This document shows, piece by piece, positions 22,708 through 34,805 of a DNA stretch of 64,000 nt. Both the position numbers and the translations under genes were made by a program. The stretch spans positions 248,001-312,000 of the forward strand of contig NC_082424.1 of the NCBI RefSeq assembly GCF_004011695.2, in the 5' to 3' direction. Under the pieces are notes generated by a model, which did no database searches, was not told the DNA's origin, and worked only from the letters and a program-made list of their open reading frames with translations. Position 1 is the first letter of the stretch; each line of letters begins with the position of its first letter. The DNA is from Ascochyta rabiei. Its lineage: Eukaryota > Ascomycota > Dothideomycetes > Pleosporales > Didymellaceae.

Positions 22708-25700
22708 CTACTTGCTGCGCAGGTACTGAACAAGCTCAGTGAGCTGCGCGCGTGTCTCGTCCTCCAGCTGATCCTCAGAGCTCAACGCTTGCTCGAAGAT
22801 GGGCATGAGCCTGGGCGTGAGCTGCTGTACGGTAGCGTCGTTCCTCTGGTACAGCTTGACAATCATGCCGAACACAGGCTTGTTCTCCTCGTAGTCCTCA
22901 CGGAGAGGCAAGAGCTGGACGAGGCGAGGGAGAACCTCCGAGACGGGGAGCCTGTCCGTGTGCTTGGAGATGAACCGACTGACGCACCCAGCAGTGTTGT
23001 CCAACAGCCGAGCCTGGTCCTGAGCGTCAAGAAGGGGCTCAATCTTGGAGAAGATGGTAGGGAGATTCTTGACGATCTCGTCGTCGTTGGCAGTTGCCTC
23101 GCACAGGAGACCCATGCCGTACACAGCGTTGGATTTGGTCTCCGGGTCCTCGTCAGAGAGACGGTGGAGCAAAAGCTTGAGCAGACCAGTCGAGTACTGC
23201 GTGCAGCCCTCGCCCATGTTTCCAACGCATTCAGCGATGGTACCAACAGCTGCGCTGCGCTCCGTGGACTCCTGGCTGCTTGCGTACTTCATGATGGGCT
23301 TCTCGAACATCTTCCAGAGTTCGGAGAACTGTCCGCCAAGAGCGACGGCAAGGCAAGTAACGACCTCCATAGCAGTCTCAATGACCAACCAGTCGTACTC
23401 AGAGGATTCGTCAAGGATATCCTCGTCGGCCTCGTCACCAAGATCCTGCTGACAGGGGTGGCGCTTGGTGATGACGGCAAGCAACTGCTGGCACAGGTCA
23501 GGAACGACAGTGCCGTTCTCGGTCATCAGGACGGCAGGACCGCAAAGCTTGAGAGTGGCAGCAACATCGCGGTTGATGTCGGTGACAGTGCCCCTAAACA
23601 TTGTCAGCAATGCTTTCTTCCATGAACGTGGTAGCATAGTCAATGCGATGGTGAGCTCAGAAGTAGAATCGCTTTCACCTCAAGTGCAACATTGTGCATC
23701 GGAGTGAGCTGGGATTAACGAATAGTGTGTCATCTTTGCGGGAAATGGTGTAGAAAATGGAAAAGTTTGAACGTACCGGTCCATCTCATCTTGCCAAGTA
23801 GCCATGGTGGCAGTCATGACAAGATTGCCGAGCTTCTTCAGCTCCGCAGGGGGCTCGACCTTGAGAGGAAGGCCAGGTACCCACTTGGCCATGCCGTCGC
23901 CCTCAGCCATGCCGAAGAGGCAGGCGAAGGTGCGCCAGAGTGTGCCAAGAGCAGCCTTACGGATACCCTCGTACGAGTGATCGACAAGCTCCAGAAGCTT
24001 GGTGACGGTCTCCTCAAGGTAGGGGATGTACTCGCGACGGGTGTGGGTGATGATGTCGCCGTAAACCTCGGCGGCAATCTCCTTCTCCATAGCAACAGCA
24101 GTGACTCCCTCAAGGTCGTCCCAGTCGTCGTCATCGGCCATGGCGTCGTTCAGGTCGCTGTAGTCATCGTCATCATCTTCACCTGCAGACATGACCTTGA
24201 CCTTCTGGCCTTCGATGATGACCTCTTGGCCAACAAGCTCGCTGGCGTGCTCGCCAAGCTCAACATCGGTACCTGTCTCATCCTGGTCAAGGCACTCGTT
24301 GAGACCCTTGATCGCACCCGGGAGATACTTGGCGAAGCCCTCCTCGTAGACCTTGGCCATGGTGCTCCAGAGGATGTAGCTGGTCTCGCGCAGGCGAGGG
24401 TGGTCGAGATGAAGTGCCTCCTCAGAAGCCTCCATCAGTGGCAGAACGTAGGGCTCAAAGGGCTCAGGGCCAACGGCCGAGGCGATCTTGCCCATAGAAT
24501 CGCATGTGACGCCACGAAGATCCAACTCATCCTGGCTGTCCTTGATCCTGACGTAGGGAGACAGCTCGTTCATGGTCTGCTGGAAGAAAGGCAAGAAGGC
24601 CTTCTCGGCAGCAGAAGCAATGGAGCCAACAGCACCAATGGCAGCGCTCTTGGCCTTCAGATCCTCGTGGTGGAAGAGCTTGCTGAAGCGGGGAACCAAC
24701 TCGGGAACGTACTTGCCAGCATCCTCGGGGTCAAGGCCCTCGATGAGAGAGTCGATGGCATGACAGCTGCCACGGACGATGGCAAGGGTGCGCTCATCGT
24801 CGGCACTTGGTGCATTCTGGACGGCAAGATCAAAGTTCTTGATCATGGCAGGGATGAGCTTGGCGTGCTCCTTGCCAACGTCTTCAGCAAGGTCATCGGC
24901 TAAGCGAGCAATACCGTTAAGGGCAGCAGCGCGGACCTTGATCTCGGGGTCCTCGAGGAGGTGCAGGACCATGGGCAGGATCTCGTGGAGCTGAGTGGCG
25001 ATGAAGTCGGGCGCACCCTCAACGCACATACCCAGCGCCAGAATACCGGCCTGGCGGTAGTCAGGGTTCTGGGAGGAGAAGTAGTTGCCGAGGTTCTTGA
25101 GAAGAGGAATGACAACCTGGCTTGGGGGAAGGCTGGAGGCGAGAATGTCAAGCAGTCCGAGGGCAGAACGAGCAGGCGTGACATCCTCGTCTTCACTGGA
25201 GAGATCGCCAAGCTCAGTGACGATGTGCAGCGCCTTCAAGGTAAGCTCCTCACCAATCTTGAGAGCCTGAACCTTGAGTTTCCTGTAGCGGACGCACTGC
25301 ATCAGGAATGCGAGCGACTGGGAACGGTAGTCGTCCTCGACCTCGGTGGAGGCGGAGAGCTCGAGCATGAACCTGACAAGATCGCCAAAGTGCTTCTGGA
25401 GAAGGGCGGATTCACAGCCGAGCAGAGTCTGGAAGACCTCGAAGGCCTGCATGGCGTGCTCCTCGTCGCCTTCGTCGACGGTCTGCTTGAGAACAGCAAC
25501 CATGGCGGGGATAGCCTGCTGGAAGGCAGTGAGGGACTTGGGGTCCTCCTCGGGCTCAAGCAGCATAGCCATGCGGCTCAAACCGATTAAAGTGTTGATC
25601 CTGACATCGGCGCTCTCTGGGTCCTGGATGGTCTTGCTGAAAAGGCCATAGAGGTCGGACTGCTTGCCAGGAAAGGCGTCACCAGTCTGCTCAAGTGTGG

Positions 25701-26188
25701 TCCAGATGATGAATGTGCCAACCTCCCTGTGTCGTGCGGTGGAGCTGGTGGCGGCCTGGTGCAGGTGGCCGGGCAGGTCAGCCCACTGTCCATCCTCAAA
25801 GTCCTGCGCAGCGATCGCCGCGACGACACGCGAGGCGGAGTGCCTGGTCAGCTTGGACTCCTCGTTCAATGTGTACTGCAGCAGCTGGTTGCGGAGGGAG
25901 GTCTTTTGGTCGTCAGGCAGCGCAGCCCAGTGCTTGACAACGAGCTTCCTGGCCTCGACGGCAGCGAGCTGTTTCAGGCCATTGTCGGGGTGCCCGCAAA
26001 GCACCTGCAGCAGGGCGTTGAGAGAAGCAGGCGAGTTGTAGTAATTCTTGTTCAGAGCAGCCGTGGCGTTCTTGACAACATCCGTGTCAGCTGGCCGGTG
26101 TTAGTTGCGACGACTCCAACTCGAGGAATGCGGGCATCTTACGCTGCAGCAGGCTCTGGAGCAGCTGAACAAACTGTTGCTCGTCCAT
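22708..26188 (-). CDS. kap123: Importin subunit beta-4 / karyopherin Kap123
   Basis: This is a Ran-dependent nuclear import receptor, whose yeast homologue carries ribosomal proteins and histones H3/H4. Three exons (26143-26188, 23777-26090, 22708-23593) give 1081 residues, starting MDEQQFVQLLQSLLQ. The 52-bp first intron restores the conserved TALNKNYYNSPASL-like N-terminus. The 183-bp second intron joins QDEMDR to GTVTDINRD. HEAT repeats run throughout, with the typical acidic insertion (GEDDDDDYSDLNDA) and motifs such as HPDNGLKQLAAVEARK and LLCGP-type helices near the end. Length fits Kap123 (about 1100). Phases add up exactly and no internal stop remains. Confidence 0.95.
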
Positions 26189-27219
26189 GGCGGTGCTTTT
26201 ACAGTGGGAAAATGTAGAAGCAGGCCTGGGGAAAGATCAGTCGCAGAGCGGCGAGAGATCAGAGATTTATGGCGGACAATGCGCTGTCTTGTCTTGCGAG
26301 GTGGGGAAGATGGAATAATTTTGAAGAGAGGGTCCACGCTAGCGCGCCAATCTTGGTGCCGGGCAGACGCAGAGGCCGACACTCATTGGCCAGCCCCAGT
26401 CGCGTAGACATTGAGGGCGAGGCTGTGACGGCAACGAGGCTTCCTGACAATGAGGCTTCTTGACAGTGAGGCTTCGCGACGACTTGGAGGCTGGTTCAGA
26501 AGGACGAAGACGGCGAGGGAAGTATGAAGTATGAAGTATGAAGTAGGGCGAGGTTCAGCGAGATTCAGTCCTCTGCGCCTTACGATACTGCAGTCAGCTG
26601 TTTGCCACGATAGCATGTGCGTTTCCTCCACAGTGGTGAGAAGCGTGAAGTGAGGACGCTCTTGTCTGAGCTGCCAGTGCGTCAAGTACCGCAGAGGGTG
26701 TCAGTGGCAGGTTTCGAGTCTCAGCCACTTGGCTCTTCTGTGCGAGCTCAAGTCTCAAGAAGCACGCGCTGACGAGCCAGTGCGAACCTGGCTTGGCCAT
26801 CAGCGGCCGAGGGATTTCAAATGCCACTGCAGAAGCTGGCAAGCATGACAACACGGAAGGGCGGCGCGTCGAGACGTTGTCCGGTGTTGGTGCACAGCTT
26901 GGGAGGGTCGTGTGTACATGGTGCAGGTGAGACGGGGAGAGGTTTCGAGCTTCCAGAGTCCAGGTCACTTTGCCATGGTAGGCCAGGAACGCGCTACCTG
27001 GTTAGTGTAGCGCCCGTGCCCAACCCAATGTTTGCAGAGAAAGAGCACTTGCTCGACCACTCCTCACTGTCGCCATCACCACGTAATAATCGAAGAGGCT
27101 CTATTATCCCTCTCCTTGACCGCAACACCCAGGAAGTCCCTGCCTGCACACGCCACTCTTACCCCGCCGCCCCGCCACCCTACACCTGGCCTCTTCACAA
27201 CTCGTCTGACACCACTCTC
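26189..27219. other. Divergent intergenic region
   Basis: About 1 kb separates the divergent importin and DUF2433 genes, so it should contain both promoters. A GAAGTAT triplication occurs near 26521-26545. I see no convincing gene; the short frames lack conserved motifs. Confidence 0.5.
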
Positions 27220-29547
27220 ATGGCTTCAGTACGTCTGACGGCGCGCCCTGCTGCCCTGCTGCCCCGCTCCTCTTCGCCGACCTGCTGACTGCCTCCAGCA
27301 AGCTCCCAACCAGCCGCGCCCCTACTCCGGCAGCTACCTCTCCAATGGTGGCGCTCCCTCCGGCCCGGCGCCCGGCGCTGTCCCGCTGCTCCCCAACCAA
27401 GGCCGCGTGATCCAGCAAGGAAGTGTACGAGTGCTCTGCATTGCTGATGTACGGGGTAAGAGCATCGCCGCGCACTCTGTGTTGGGCCCCCAGACTGACC
27501 TGACGTAGGAAACCTGCAGTCGCTGAACCAGCTCGCCGCAGACGCTCGCGCCAACTACATCATCCACACTGGTGACTTCGGCTTCTACGACGACCGCTCG
27601 CTCGACCGCATCGCCGACAAGTACGTACCACGCGCATGATCTGGAGTGGACGAAGAGGAGGCTAACCGGCGCAGGACACTCAAGCACGTCGCACAGTACT
27701 CTCCCCTGTTGTCTGAAAGCGTCAAGCGCTCCATCGCCCAGGCGCCACCACAGCCGCCGATCAAGGAACGCTTCCAGCGCGAACACCTGCCCCTCTCCGA
27801 GCTGCCGTTGTTCCTGAACAAGACATACACACTGAACGTGCCAGTCTACACAGTATGGGGCGCCTGCGAAGACGTTCAGGTGCTGGAGAAGCTGCGATCC
27901 GGCGAGTACAAGATCGACAACCTGCACATCATCGACGAGGCGCACTCGCGGCTGCTAGACGTTGGCGGCGTGAAGCTGCGACTGCTCGGTCTGGGTGGCG
28001 CCGTGGTCATGCACAAGCTGTTCGACAACGGCGAGGGCAGGACGACCATTGCAGGTGGCCAGGGTACCATGTGGACAACCCTGCTGCAGATGGGCGAGCT
28101 TGTCGACACGGCGAATCGAGTATATGATCCTACCGAAACACGCATCTTCGTCACGCATGCTTCGCCTGCACGTGAGGGTCTGCTCAACCAGCTGTCCGTC
28201 ACCCTGAAGGCCGATTTCTCTGTATCTGCCGGCCTCCATTTCCGCTACGGCAGCTCGTACAACGAATTCAGTGTCAACCCCACCCTGGATCACTACCGCG
28301 GCAAGCTTGCTGCTTCCAAGGCCTCCTTCAACGACGTCTGGGACACTGTCAAGTCCGAGGTCGAGCCCGCCATCGCCGACAGCGACTCGCAGCAGAGACT
28401 GCTCAACCTGGCCCTCGAGATTGTCAACAAAATGCCCACTGTCGCCAACGGCGGCAACCCCTTCGGTGGACCCACCCCTGGCCCCCAGAGCGGAGTCATC
28501 GACGAGAGCGCCTTCAAGAACATGTGGAACTTCAACCTTGCTGATGCCGCCTATGGCTGGCTCGTTCTCGACATCGACAACGGCAGGATCGGCACAGAGA
28601 TGCGCGCTCAGGGTTTCAACTTTGCCCACCGTGGTGGTAAGGTCGCGCCTCCAGGCCAGGCCGGACAGCCCGCCCCCGCCCCCGCCGTCGCAACCTCTGC
28701 CACCCCTGCTGCTCCCAGCCCTGCTCCTGGCACATCGCCTGCTCAGGGGCGCCCTGCTAACGCTCCAGCGAACGCTCCTCAGCAGCCTCGTGCGGCTGTC
28801 GCCACCCCGCCGGTCCCCCAACAGCAGGCCAAGGCTGCTCAGCCAACACGCACCGGACCCTCTCCTGCACCTGCGGCTGCACCGAAGGACTCCAAGGCTG
28901 CTACACCTCAGCCTACTACTTCGAACAACAACACGCCCGCGAACGCCGCTGCCGAGAAGGCTATCCCCAGCGAAGTCAAGTCAAACGGCATAACGGCACC
29001 CGAAAAGGGCCCAGCATCGCCTGCCCCTCGTGAGCCTGTGGAGCGCAAGGAGAGCAAAGGACTGTTCATTACAGGTGTCAAGGATGAAGAGGAGGCTAGG
29101 GGTCTTCTTGCCGAGGAGGACAGGTCCAAGATTGAGAAGCTTGAGAAGATCAAGCACTTCTTCGTCGCTCACTTCACTTCGCCTACCGACATGCACGCTG
29201 CTCTTGGCCGTGTCTCAGCAGACGTTAAGAACGCCAGGGGTGGGCCAGACAAGCCGAGCGTCAAGATCTACAACGAGCGTAGCAACACCCCCAGGTACGG
29301 TGCTGGCAGCTGGCAGGCGAGTAGCCGTGGTGGACCCGCAGGCACTGGTGGCTACAGGAGCGGAGGCGCTTCAGACAGCGAGGGTGGTCGCGGCGGACGT
29401 GGAGGACGTGGAGGCCGAGGCGGCGCTTTCCGTGGCGGCGAGCGCGGCGACCGTGGTGGTGGTCGCGGCCGTGGAGGACGGGGTGGATTCCGTGGTGGAG
29501 CGGGTGAGGGTGGTGCCGCACCAGCAGCGACAGGAGGCGAGTCATAA
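27220..29547 (+). CDS. DUF2433-type phosphoesterase-like protein with RGG tail
   Basis: Four exons (27220-27228, 27299-27455, 27509-27620, 27675-29547) with introns of 53-70 bp give 716 residues. The N-terminal half resembles calcineurin-like phosphoesterases: VRVLCIADVRGNLQSL, IIHTGDFGFYDDRS, VYTVWGACEDVQV and IFVTHASPARE mark the usual metal-binding blocks. The classic GNxD/E and GHTH residues look altered (GACED, THASP), so catalysis is uncertain. A long Ala/Pro/Gln-rich linker (about 380-500) follows. Then comes a short conserved block (KGLFITGVKDEEEARGLL) and an Arg-Gly-rich tail (about 635-700), which suggests RNA binding. Fungal proteins of this layout are annotated DUF2433; their role is unknown to me. 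Confidence 0.85.
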
Positions 29548-30066
29548 GTCCATGACGATCCTCCCACCCTTCACGCCCCCATCTCTGATACCCCTTCTTC
29601 GGATGTGCTGACGCAGTGAACAGAGCGGGACTGGACCCGTAAGGCTGTTCATGTGTCTTAGCATAATTTTGTTTCTGACGGCGAACTTGTCATACTTCGC
29701 CTTAGCGGGCGCTGGGTGTGTTCTTTTCCTTCGTTTCTGTTTGGCGGTGGCGGTGCTGGATGTCAGTGTTTCCGGCGCTTTCTGATCAGCATTTTCCACT
29801 TCGAAACGATAGATGGTCTGTCACCCCAAAGAACGAGAAAACTTTGGGCAGGATCAACACGGGATGAAGATCATGTCTTGTCAGAGTATGTATGTAATCG
29901 TATGATATGGGGAAAAAAAGCAGGTCAATATGAGCACGTTGTTGCACACCCAATCTGCCGTCAACTGCACGTTGTGATTTTTCTCTCCTTTGCTTCTATG
30001 GATGGTTATTGGGATATTGGATATTCGCTTCGTGATTGTTTGCAACGACGCCAATCTCGACGCATC
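29548..30066. other. Convergent 3' spacer
   Basis: The stretch lies between two convergent RGG-protein genes and should hold both 3' UTRs. No other feature is seen. Confidence 0.6.
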
Positions 30067-31647
30067 CTACTCGTCGTCCGCCCAGCTCTGACCCTTCTTC
30101 ATCGGCTCCAGCCCAAACGATTCCACCTTTTTAACACTCGGTCGTGGGGCTGGCTCCTCCGCCTTCTTCTCCGACGCCGCTGATGCTGATGCCGATGCTG
30201 GTGCTGGTGCTGATGCTGGTGCTGACGCTGCTGGCTCGACTTCGCTCCTGAGCTCGGGCTCCAACTTGCGGATATCTTCGTTCTTGTTGTCGCCCTTGCC
30301 TTTGATGGAGAACTCCTTGATCTTGGGCGCGTCGGCGGTGGTGCTGGGTGCTGATTTGGGACCAGAGGGTAGCTCTGGGAAGTCTGCATTTGTGGGGGGT
30401 TGCTGGGAGGTTTGCTTGTTGCCTCCACGGTGGGCGTGAGGTTCCTGAGCCCGGCTCTCGTGGAGATCGCTTCGGCCTCCTCGTCCGCCGCGCCCGCCTC
30501 GCCCTCGTCCACGGCCGCGCTGGGATGTGGAATCGCCGCCGTCATCGAACAGTTCTCTTGGCCCTTCCGGAGCGGCTCTCGGGGCAGAGACCCCGCCGTA
30601 GGCTCCGCGCGCTGCGCCTCTTCGGCGTTCCTCTCCTGTCCCGTCGAATCCGTCCTCTTTCTCGATATCCCACTCTCGCCCACCCTGCGCGTTCAGCTTC
30701 CTCTGTCTGTTCTTCTCCCGCTCACCCATCATCTGCTGCCGGTCTTTGCGCTCGGCTTTCTGCTTCTCGGCAGCCAGCTTCTTACGCTCGGCGTCTTGCT
30801 GCTTGAGCACAGCTTCGCGGGCTTCGAAGGCCGTTGCATCGGCCTCGGCGCGCGCGTGGGCGTTTGCTAGCGCGGCGTTCTTGCTGCGCATTGAGGCTAG
30901 CTTGGCACTGAGTTGGGCTTCGGTGAGGCGTGTGCGCTTTGAGCCTCCGGTCAAGGTGCGGTCGCCGCGGACAGAGGCGGTGGTTGGTGCGGAGGGGCCC
31001 GTGGGCGCGTCGGCGGGGGCCTCGTTGTTTTCTGTTGTTGTGGCTGCAGCTGCAGTTGTAGGCTCGGGCGCGGGCGAGGCTTCTCTGGCTGCTTCTGCGT
31101 CTTTAACTGCCTGCTCCTCGAGACGAATGTCGCCCACTGGACCGCCGCGCCCACGGCCTCCTCTTCCTCGGCCACGTCCTTCACCTCGACCGCGTCCTTC
31201 CCCGCGCCCACGGCCCCGTCCCCGGCCTCCGCGGTCGGCATTTCTGGGTTCGCGTGGTGCTCTTGGTGCAAGGTGTGCTTGCGGCGCAGTCGGTGGTGCA
31301 GCCTCTTCAAGCGCAGGGATGAATTCCGGGGCCTCTGCGCCGAGGGTGCTGCTCTGCTCTACAACAGGCTGGGAGATTGGCGTGATGTCGTCATCGAAGA
31401 AGAGGTCGTCGGTGCCCGCAGTCTGGGCGAAAGGGTCTATGGAGGGGGTGTCGTACGTCGATTCGTAAGACACGTTGACCGCCTGGGTCGCATAAGCTCT
31501 ATGGAAAAGGGCTGGAAGTGGTGAGGGCATTCATACAGGTGGTGCTGTGGTAGTCTGCGCAGGCGCTGTTGCTTCTGTTGCTGCTTGGGCCTTTGCAGGC
31601 TTCGGCGCTTCCTCTTCACCCTGGGGCGCCCATCTGGATTTAAGCAT
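30067..31647 (-). CDS. RGG-rich, charged protein of unknown function
   Basis: Two exons (31537-31647 and 30067-31482, a 54-bp intron with GTATGA donor) give 508 residues starting MLKSRWAPQGEEEAP. There is an Arg-Gly repeat block near residues 115-150 (GRGRGRGEGRGRG). A charged helical region, predicted coiled coil, is at about 215-300 (AQLSAKLASMRSKNAAL, KQQDAERKKLAAEKQKAERKDRQQM). A second RGG block lies near 355-372, then a low-complexity Ala/Pro tail. The last residues, SFGLEPMKKGQSWADDE, look like a conserved short motif. I do not recognise the family; an mRNA- or ribosome-associated role is a guess from RGG plus coiled coil. Confidence 0.75.
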
Positions 31648-32233
31648 ACTGAGCAGGTGGCGTGGAGAACAACAGGACACAAAAATAGAACGGAAGGTCG
31701 TAATAGCCAAAGATTGTGCGGCTCTGTGACTGTAGTGTGCGAGACGTCGTCGACTGCACCATCTATCAACCGATGTCACTAGCTTCCAATTGGCCGGTAG
31801 CGAGGACGATGAAAGCAGCTCTCCGCAGCGGAGCTGATTCGCGACATCCCCACGACCACCACCCACGAACTCAACTCAACCCTCGTTGCTCGGTCGCGTG
31901 AAGATTGTGCACGGCGTGCCAACTTGAAGCTCTCGGTGTCACTCTGACTTAGGTGACGTGTCCGAAGCCAATTTGCATGGACACTGTTCAACATCTCGAT
32001 TGAAGATCGTCTGATGTCAGCTTATGATAATGCGGAGAAGCCAGGACGCCTACTGGACGCCCCTCACTTGCCATGCGAACCCCCTCCGCGTACGATGCAG
32101 TGCATCAATACTGATATGACACGACACGGTCAAGTGCTGGCGTTCTTCCATCGAGTCAGCTGTCCCAGTACAATTCATCTTCGTCTGCAATCATCGACAC
32201 CTGTACCAATCCATACGTCTTGACACCACGACG
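31648..32233. other. Intergenic boundary of the accessory segment
   Basis: The region holds the 5' side of the RGG gene and the 5' side of the dehydrogenase gene. No gene is supported. An in-frame TGA at 32117-32119 closes the dehydrogenase frame upstream, and there is no ATG between it and the conserved N-terminus. Confidence 0.55.
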
Positions 32234-33416
32234 ATAAAAGCAGCACAGTACTTTGGCCAGTGCGACATCCGCGTTGTCGACGTGCCCGCCGCAGAACCTC
32301 AAGCCCATGAAGCTCTCATCGACATCGAGTGGTGCGGCATTTGTGGCTCCGACTTACACGAATACCTCCACGGGCCCCTCGCATGTCCGCCTCCATCAAA
32401 TCCTCACCCAGCAACCAAAGAGCATATCCCGGTGACCATGGGCCACGAGTTCACAGGTCGTGTCCTCAGCGCCCCAGCCAACTCAGGACTCGCTCCAGGA
32501 ACGCCCGTGATAGTAGATCCGCGCATCTTCTGCCGCTCATGCTCAAGGTGTATGGATGGCCACACGCACGGCTGCACAGTGCTCGGTTTCAAAGGGCTAT
32601 CTGGCACCGGCGGTGGGTTCTCTGAGCGCATCTGTGTGGATGCGAAGATGTGCCATGTCCTTCCTGAGGGTACTGATCTGAGTCTTGCGACACTAATCGA
32701 GCCGCTGGCTGTGGCCTGGCATGCATTGGCTACGACTGGACTGAACGATTGGGCCAACAGAAGTGTGCTGATTATCGGCGGCGGGCCGGTGGGGGTAGCC
32801 TGTACGATCGTGCTGCGAGCATTTGGCTGCAAGTGCGTCGTCGTGAGTGAGCCGACAGAAGTGCGGCAGAAGCAAAATAAGAAGGTCGCTGATGTAGTGT
32901 TGAATCCTATCAAAGACGATGTTGGGGGTCGATGTCGAGAGCTGACGGCAGGAGAGGGTGTCAATGTTGTCCTTGACTGTGCAGGTAATCAGAAGGGTGT
33001 TGAGGCTGGTATGGACGCACTGAGGTATAGGGGCATGTACATGAATGTTGCGTTATGGCTTGGATCGCCTGTAAGTCTTTCACACATGACCCCATACCTA
33101 CGTTATGCTGACACTATGTAGATGCAGATACCTTTCTTCCCTTTTATGCTGAAAGAGATCACGATCAAGTGTTGTCTCGCATACAACGACCAGGAATTCA
33201 AAGATGTCGTGGAGGCCTTTGTGGCTGGTACGTATTCGCAAAGTTGGGCACCCAGTTCACCGTTGACCTCGAGCAGGCAAATTCCACGGCATCGAAAGCA
33301 TGATCTCGAGTAAGATTCACATCGACGATATCGTCGAAAAGGGATTCGAAGAGTTAATCACGAACAAAGACCAACATGTCAAGATCTTAGTAACGTCAGA
33401 CAAGGCCAAGGTCTGA
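32234..33416 (+). CDS. Zinc-dependent medium-chain dehydrogenase, butanediol/polyol type, start codon ATA
   Basis: Exons 32234-33070, 33122-33227 and 33277-33416 give 360 residues of an MDR alcohol/polyol dehydrogenase resembling fungal (R,R)-butanediol dehydrogenases. The catalytic zinc site shows GICGSDLHEY and MGHEFTG. The structural zinc loop has four Cys (FCRSCSRCMDGHTHGC). The Rossmann motif is IIGGGPVGVAC. Both introns (51 and 49 bp) keep frame and the C-terminus is complete (DKAKV). The conserved N-terminus reads I-KAAQYFGQCDIRVVDVP: the expected ATG at 32234 is ATA, and no in-frame ATG lies upstream before a stop. The first in-frame ATG, at 32440, would lose the catalytic Cys. It is either inactivated at the start or uses an unrecognised upstream exon. 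Confidence 0.8.
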
Positions 33417-33558
33417 AGTGACTGTTGCGTGGCGTCAACCTATCATTTTATGAGAATATACTAAATCCGATACTTATATCCTTTCTTTTCCCTCACAGAA
33501 AAAGAACGCCTCTTCCCTCTCCCCCAATATCTTTTTCACTGACATCTCAATCGCATAA

Positions 33559-34160
33559 TCACCACCACGCTCCGGCACTCAACACGGGTAACACGCATGT
33601 CCCACCGGCGGCAGAATCGGGCCAAACCCCATATGCTCGTAGGACGCTCTAATTGAGAATGAACAAGTAAATGCGAATTGTCGTTCTATAGCAGGGACAC
33701 AACTTACCAGACAGTGTAGTTGATGGAAAACAGCGACGAGATATATGTGTTTAGAAGATTCTTTCCATGCGCCGTTTGACTCGTGCAGTTGCAAAGCGCT
33801 CACTTCCTGGTCAGTAAGACCCACGAGACCTTCACCAGCTAGATACAAATTTGTTTAGTCCGATGTGCAGAAAGACCAAGGTTCACCAAAACGTGGAAAG
33901 AGCGATGCCCAAGCGTCGTGTGCGATAGTGAGATTCTCGTTAAAAAAATCGTCGTCATAATCCCAATAGATCCTTGTCACAGTCTTCGCAGCTCGTTCGC
34001 CGGTCGCACCGTTGACTGAAATCATATCAGATCTGTCTAGCAAGTCGGGTGTCCTTCTTCTACAAGGGGTGGGTTGCTTACGGAAATAATTTAAAGAGGT
34101 AGGTGTTCTTGAAGTCGAGGGTGTGCCGGAAGCACTGCCTGATCTCAACCAGATGTATAA
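33559..34160 (-). pseudogene. Truncated UstYa-like (DUF3328) gene
   Basis: Three exon-like blocks on the minus strand (ending 34160, 33887-34015 and 33719-33838, then a last one from about 33648) show UstYa features. ENLTIAHDAWASLFPRF matches the family's D-x-AW-x-x-L block. EGLVGLTDQEVSALQL follows, and VAVFHQLHCL splices to SVLRAYG, restoring the HxxHCLxxLR motif. The family's second HxxHC motif is absent; instead the frame ends AGAWW at 33559. The N-terminal membrane anchor is also missing. In fungi these proteins act as oxidases or cyclases in RiPP and other secondary pathways. I judge this copy broken at both ends. Exon borders are approximate. Confidence 0.55.
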
Positions 34161-34805
34161 GGTGATTACATTTTAGAGCGTTGCGAACGAGACAAAAATT
34201 GCTCCAGCTATCATCTTCGTATATCGTATTCGTGACTATGCTTCATCTTCTGGTTTGTCCAAGAAGCCTTGCGTTTCGGGGAAAATCTCCCCTGCTGGTG
34301 AAGCTGGGATGTGGCCATACTCATCTCGCTTCATGTTCGCTTTTTAGATTTGGACGGAAAGTAGACGACACCAAGGGCGGTCGCTTTGCTGGAAAGAGAG
34401 CTTTGAGGTGTGCAAAAAGACAATTTGGCACCATCACCCTTAGACGATCGGCTTTTCATTCACCTTAAGGACAAGCTATCATGCAAGAATGTTCTTACCA
34501 AGATAGGTAAGCGTTGATCAGCCGTCGATAAGCTGGTGCTGTACCTATCGTTGTGGCCGGCCTCGCATTGTTGATGGCTAGCACATACGCGAAATACAGT
34601 GCTGATACTGGATGCTTAATGTCAGCCCAGATATAATATCAGACGAAGGGTTCGCGTTGACAGACACCACTCACAGTTTCCGACCGAGGCAATCCAGCGC
34701 AATCTAGTGGTATACCGGAGTACTATACGACGTACCTGAAATCTTCACACAAATCTTCACTCGCAGACATTGCCGTTTACTCCCTTGCTCAGGCAGAAAA
34801 TAAGA
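34161..34805. other. Intergenic, no clear feature
   Basis: Short frames here (for example 34181-34468) lack motifs. The end of the stretch may include the lost N-terminus of the adjacent synthetase-like pseudogene. Confidence 0.4.
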
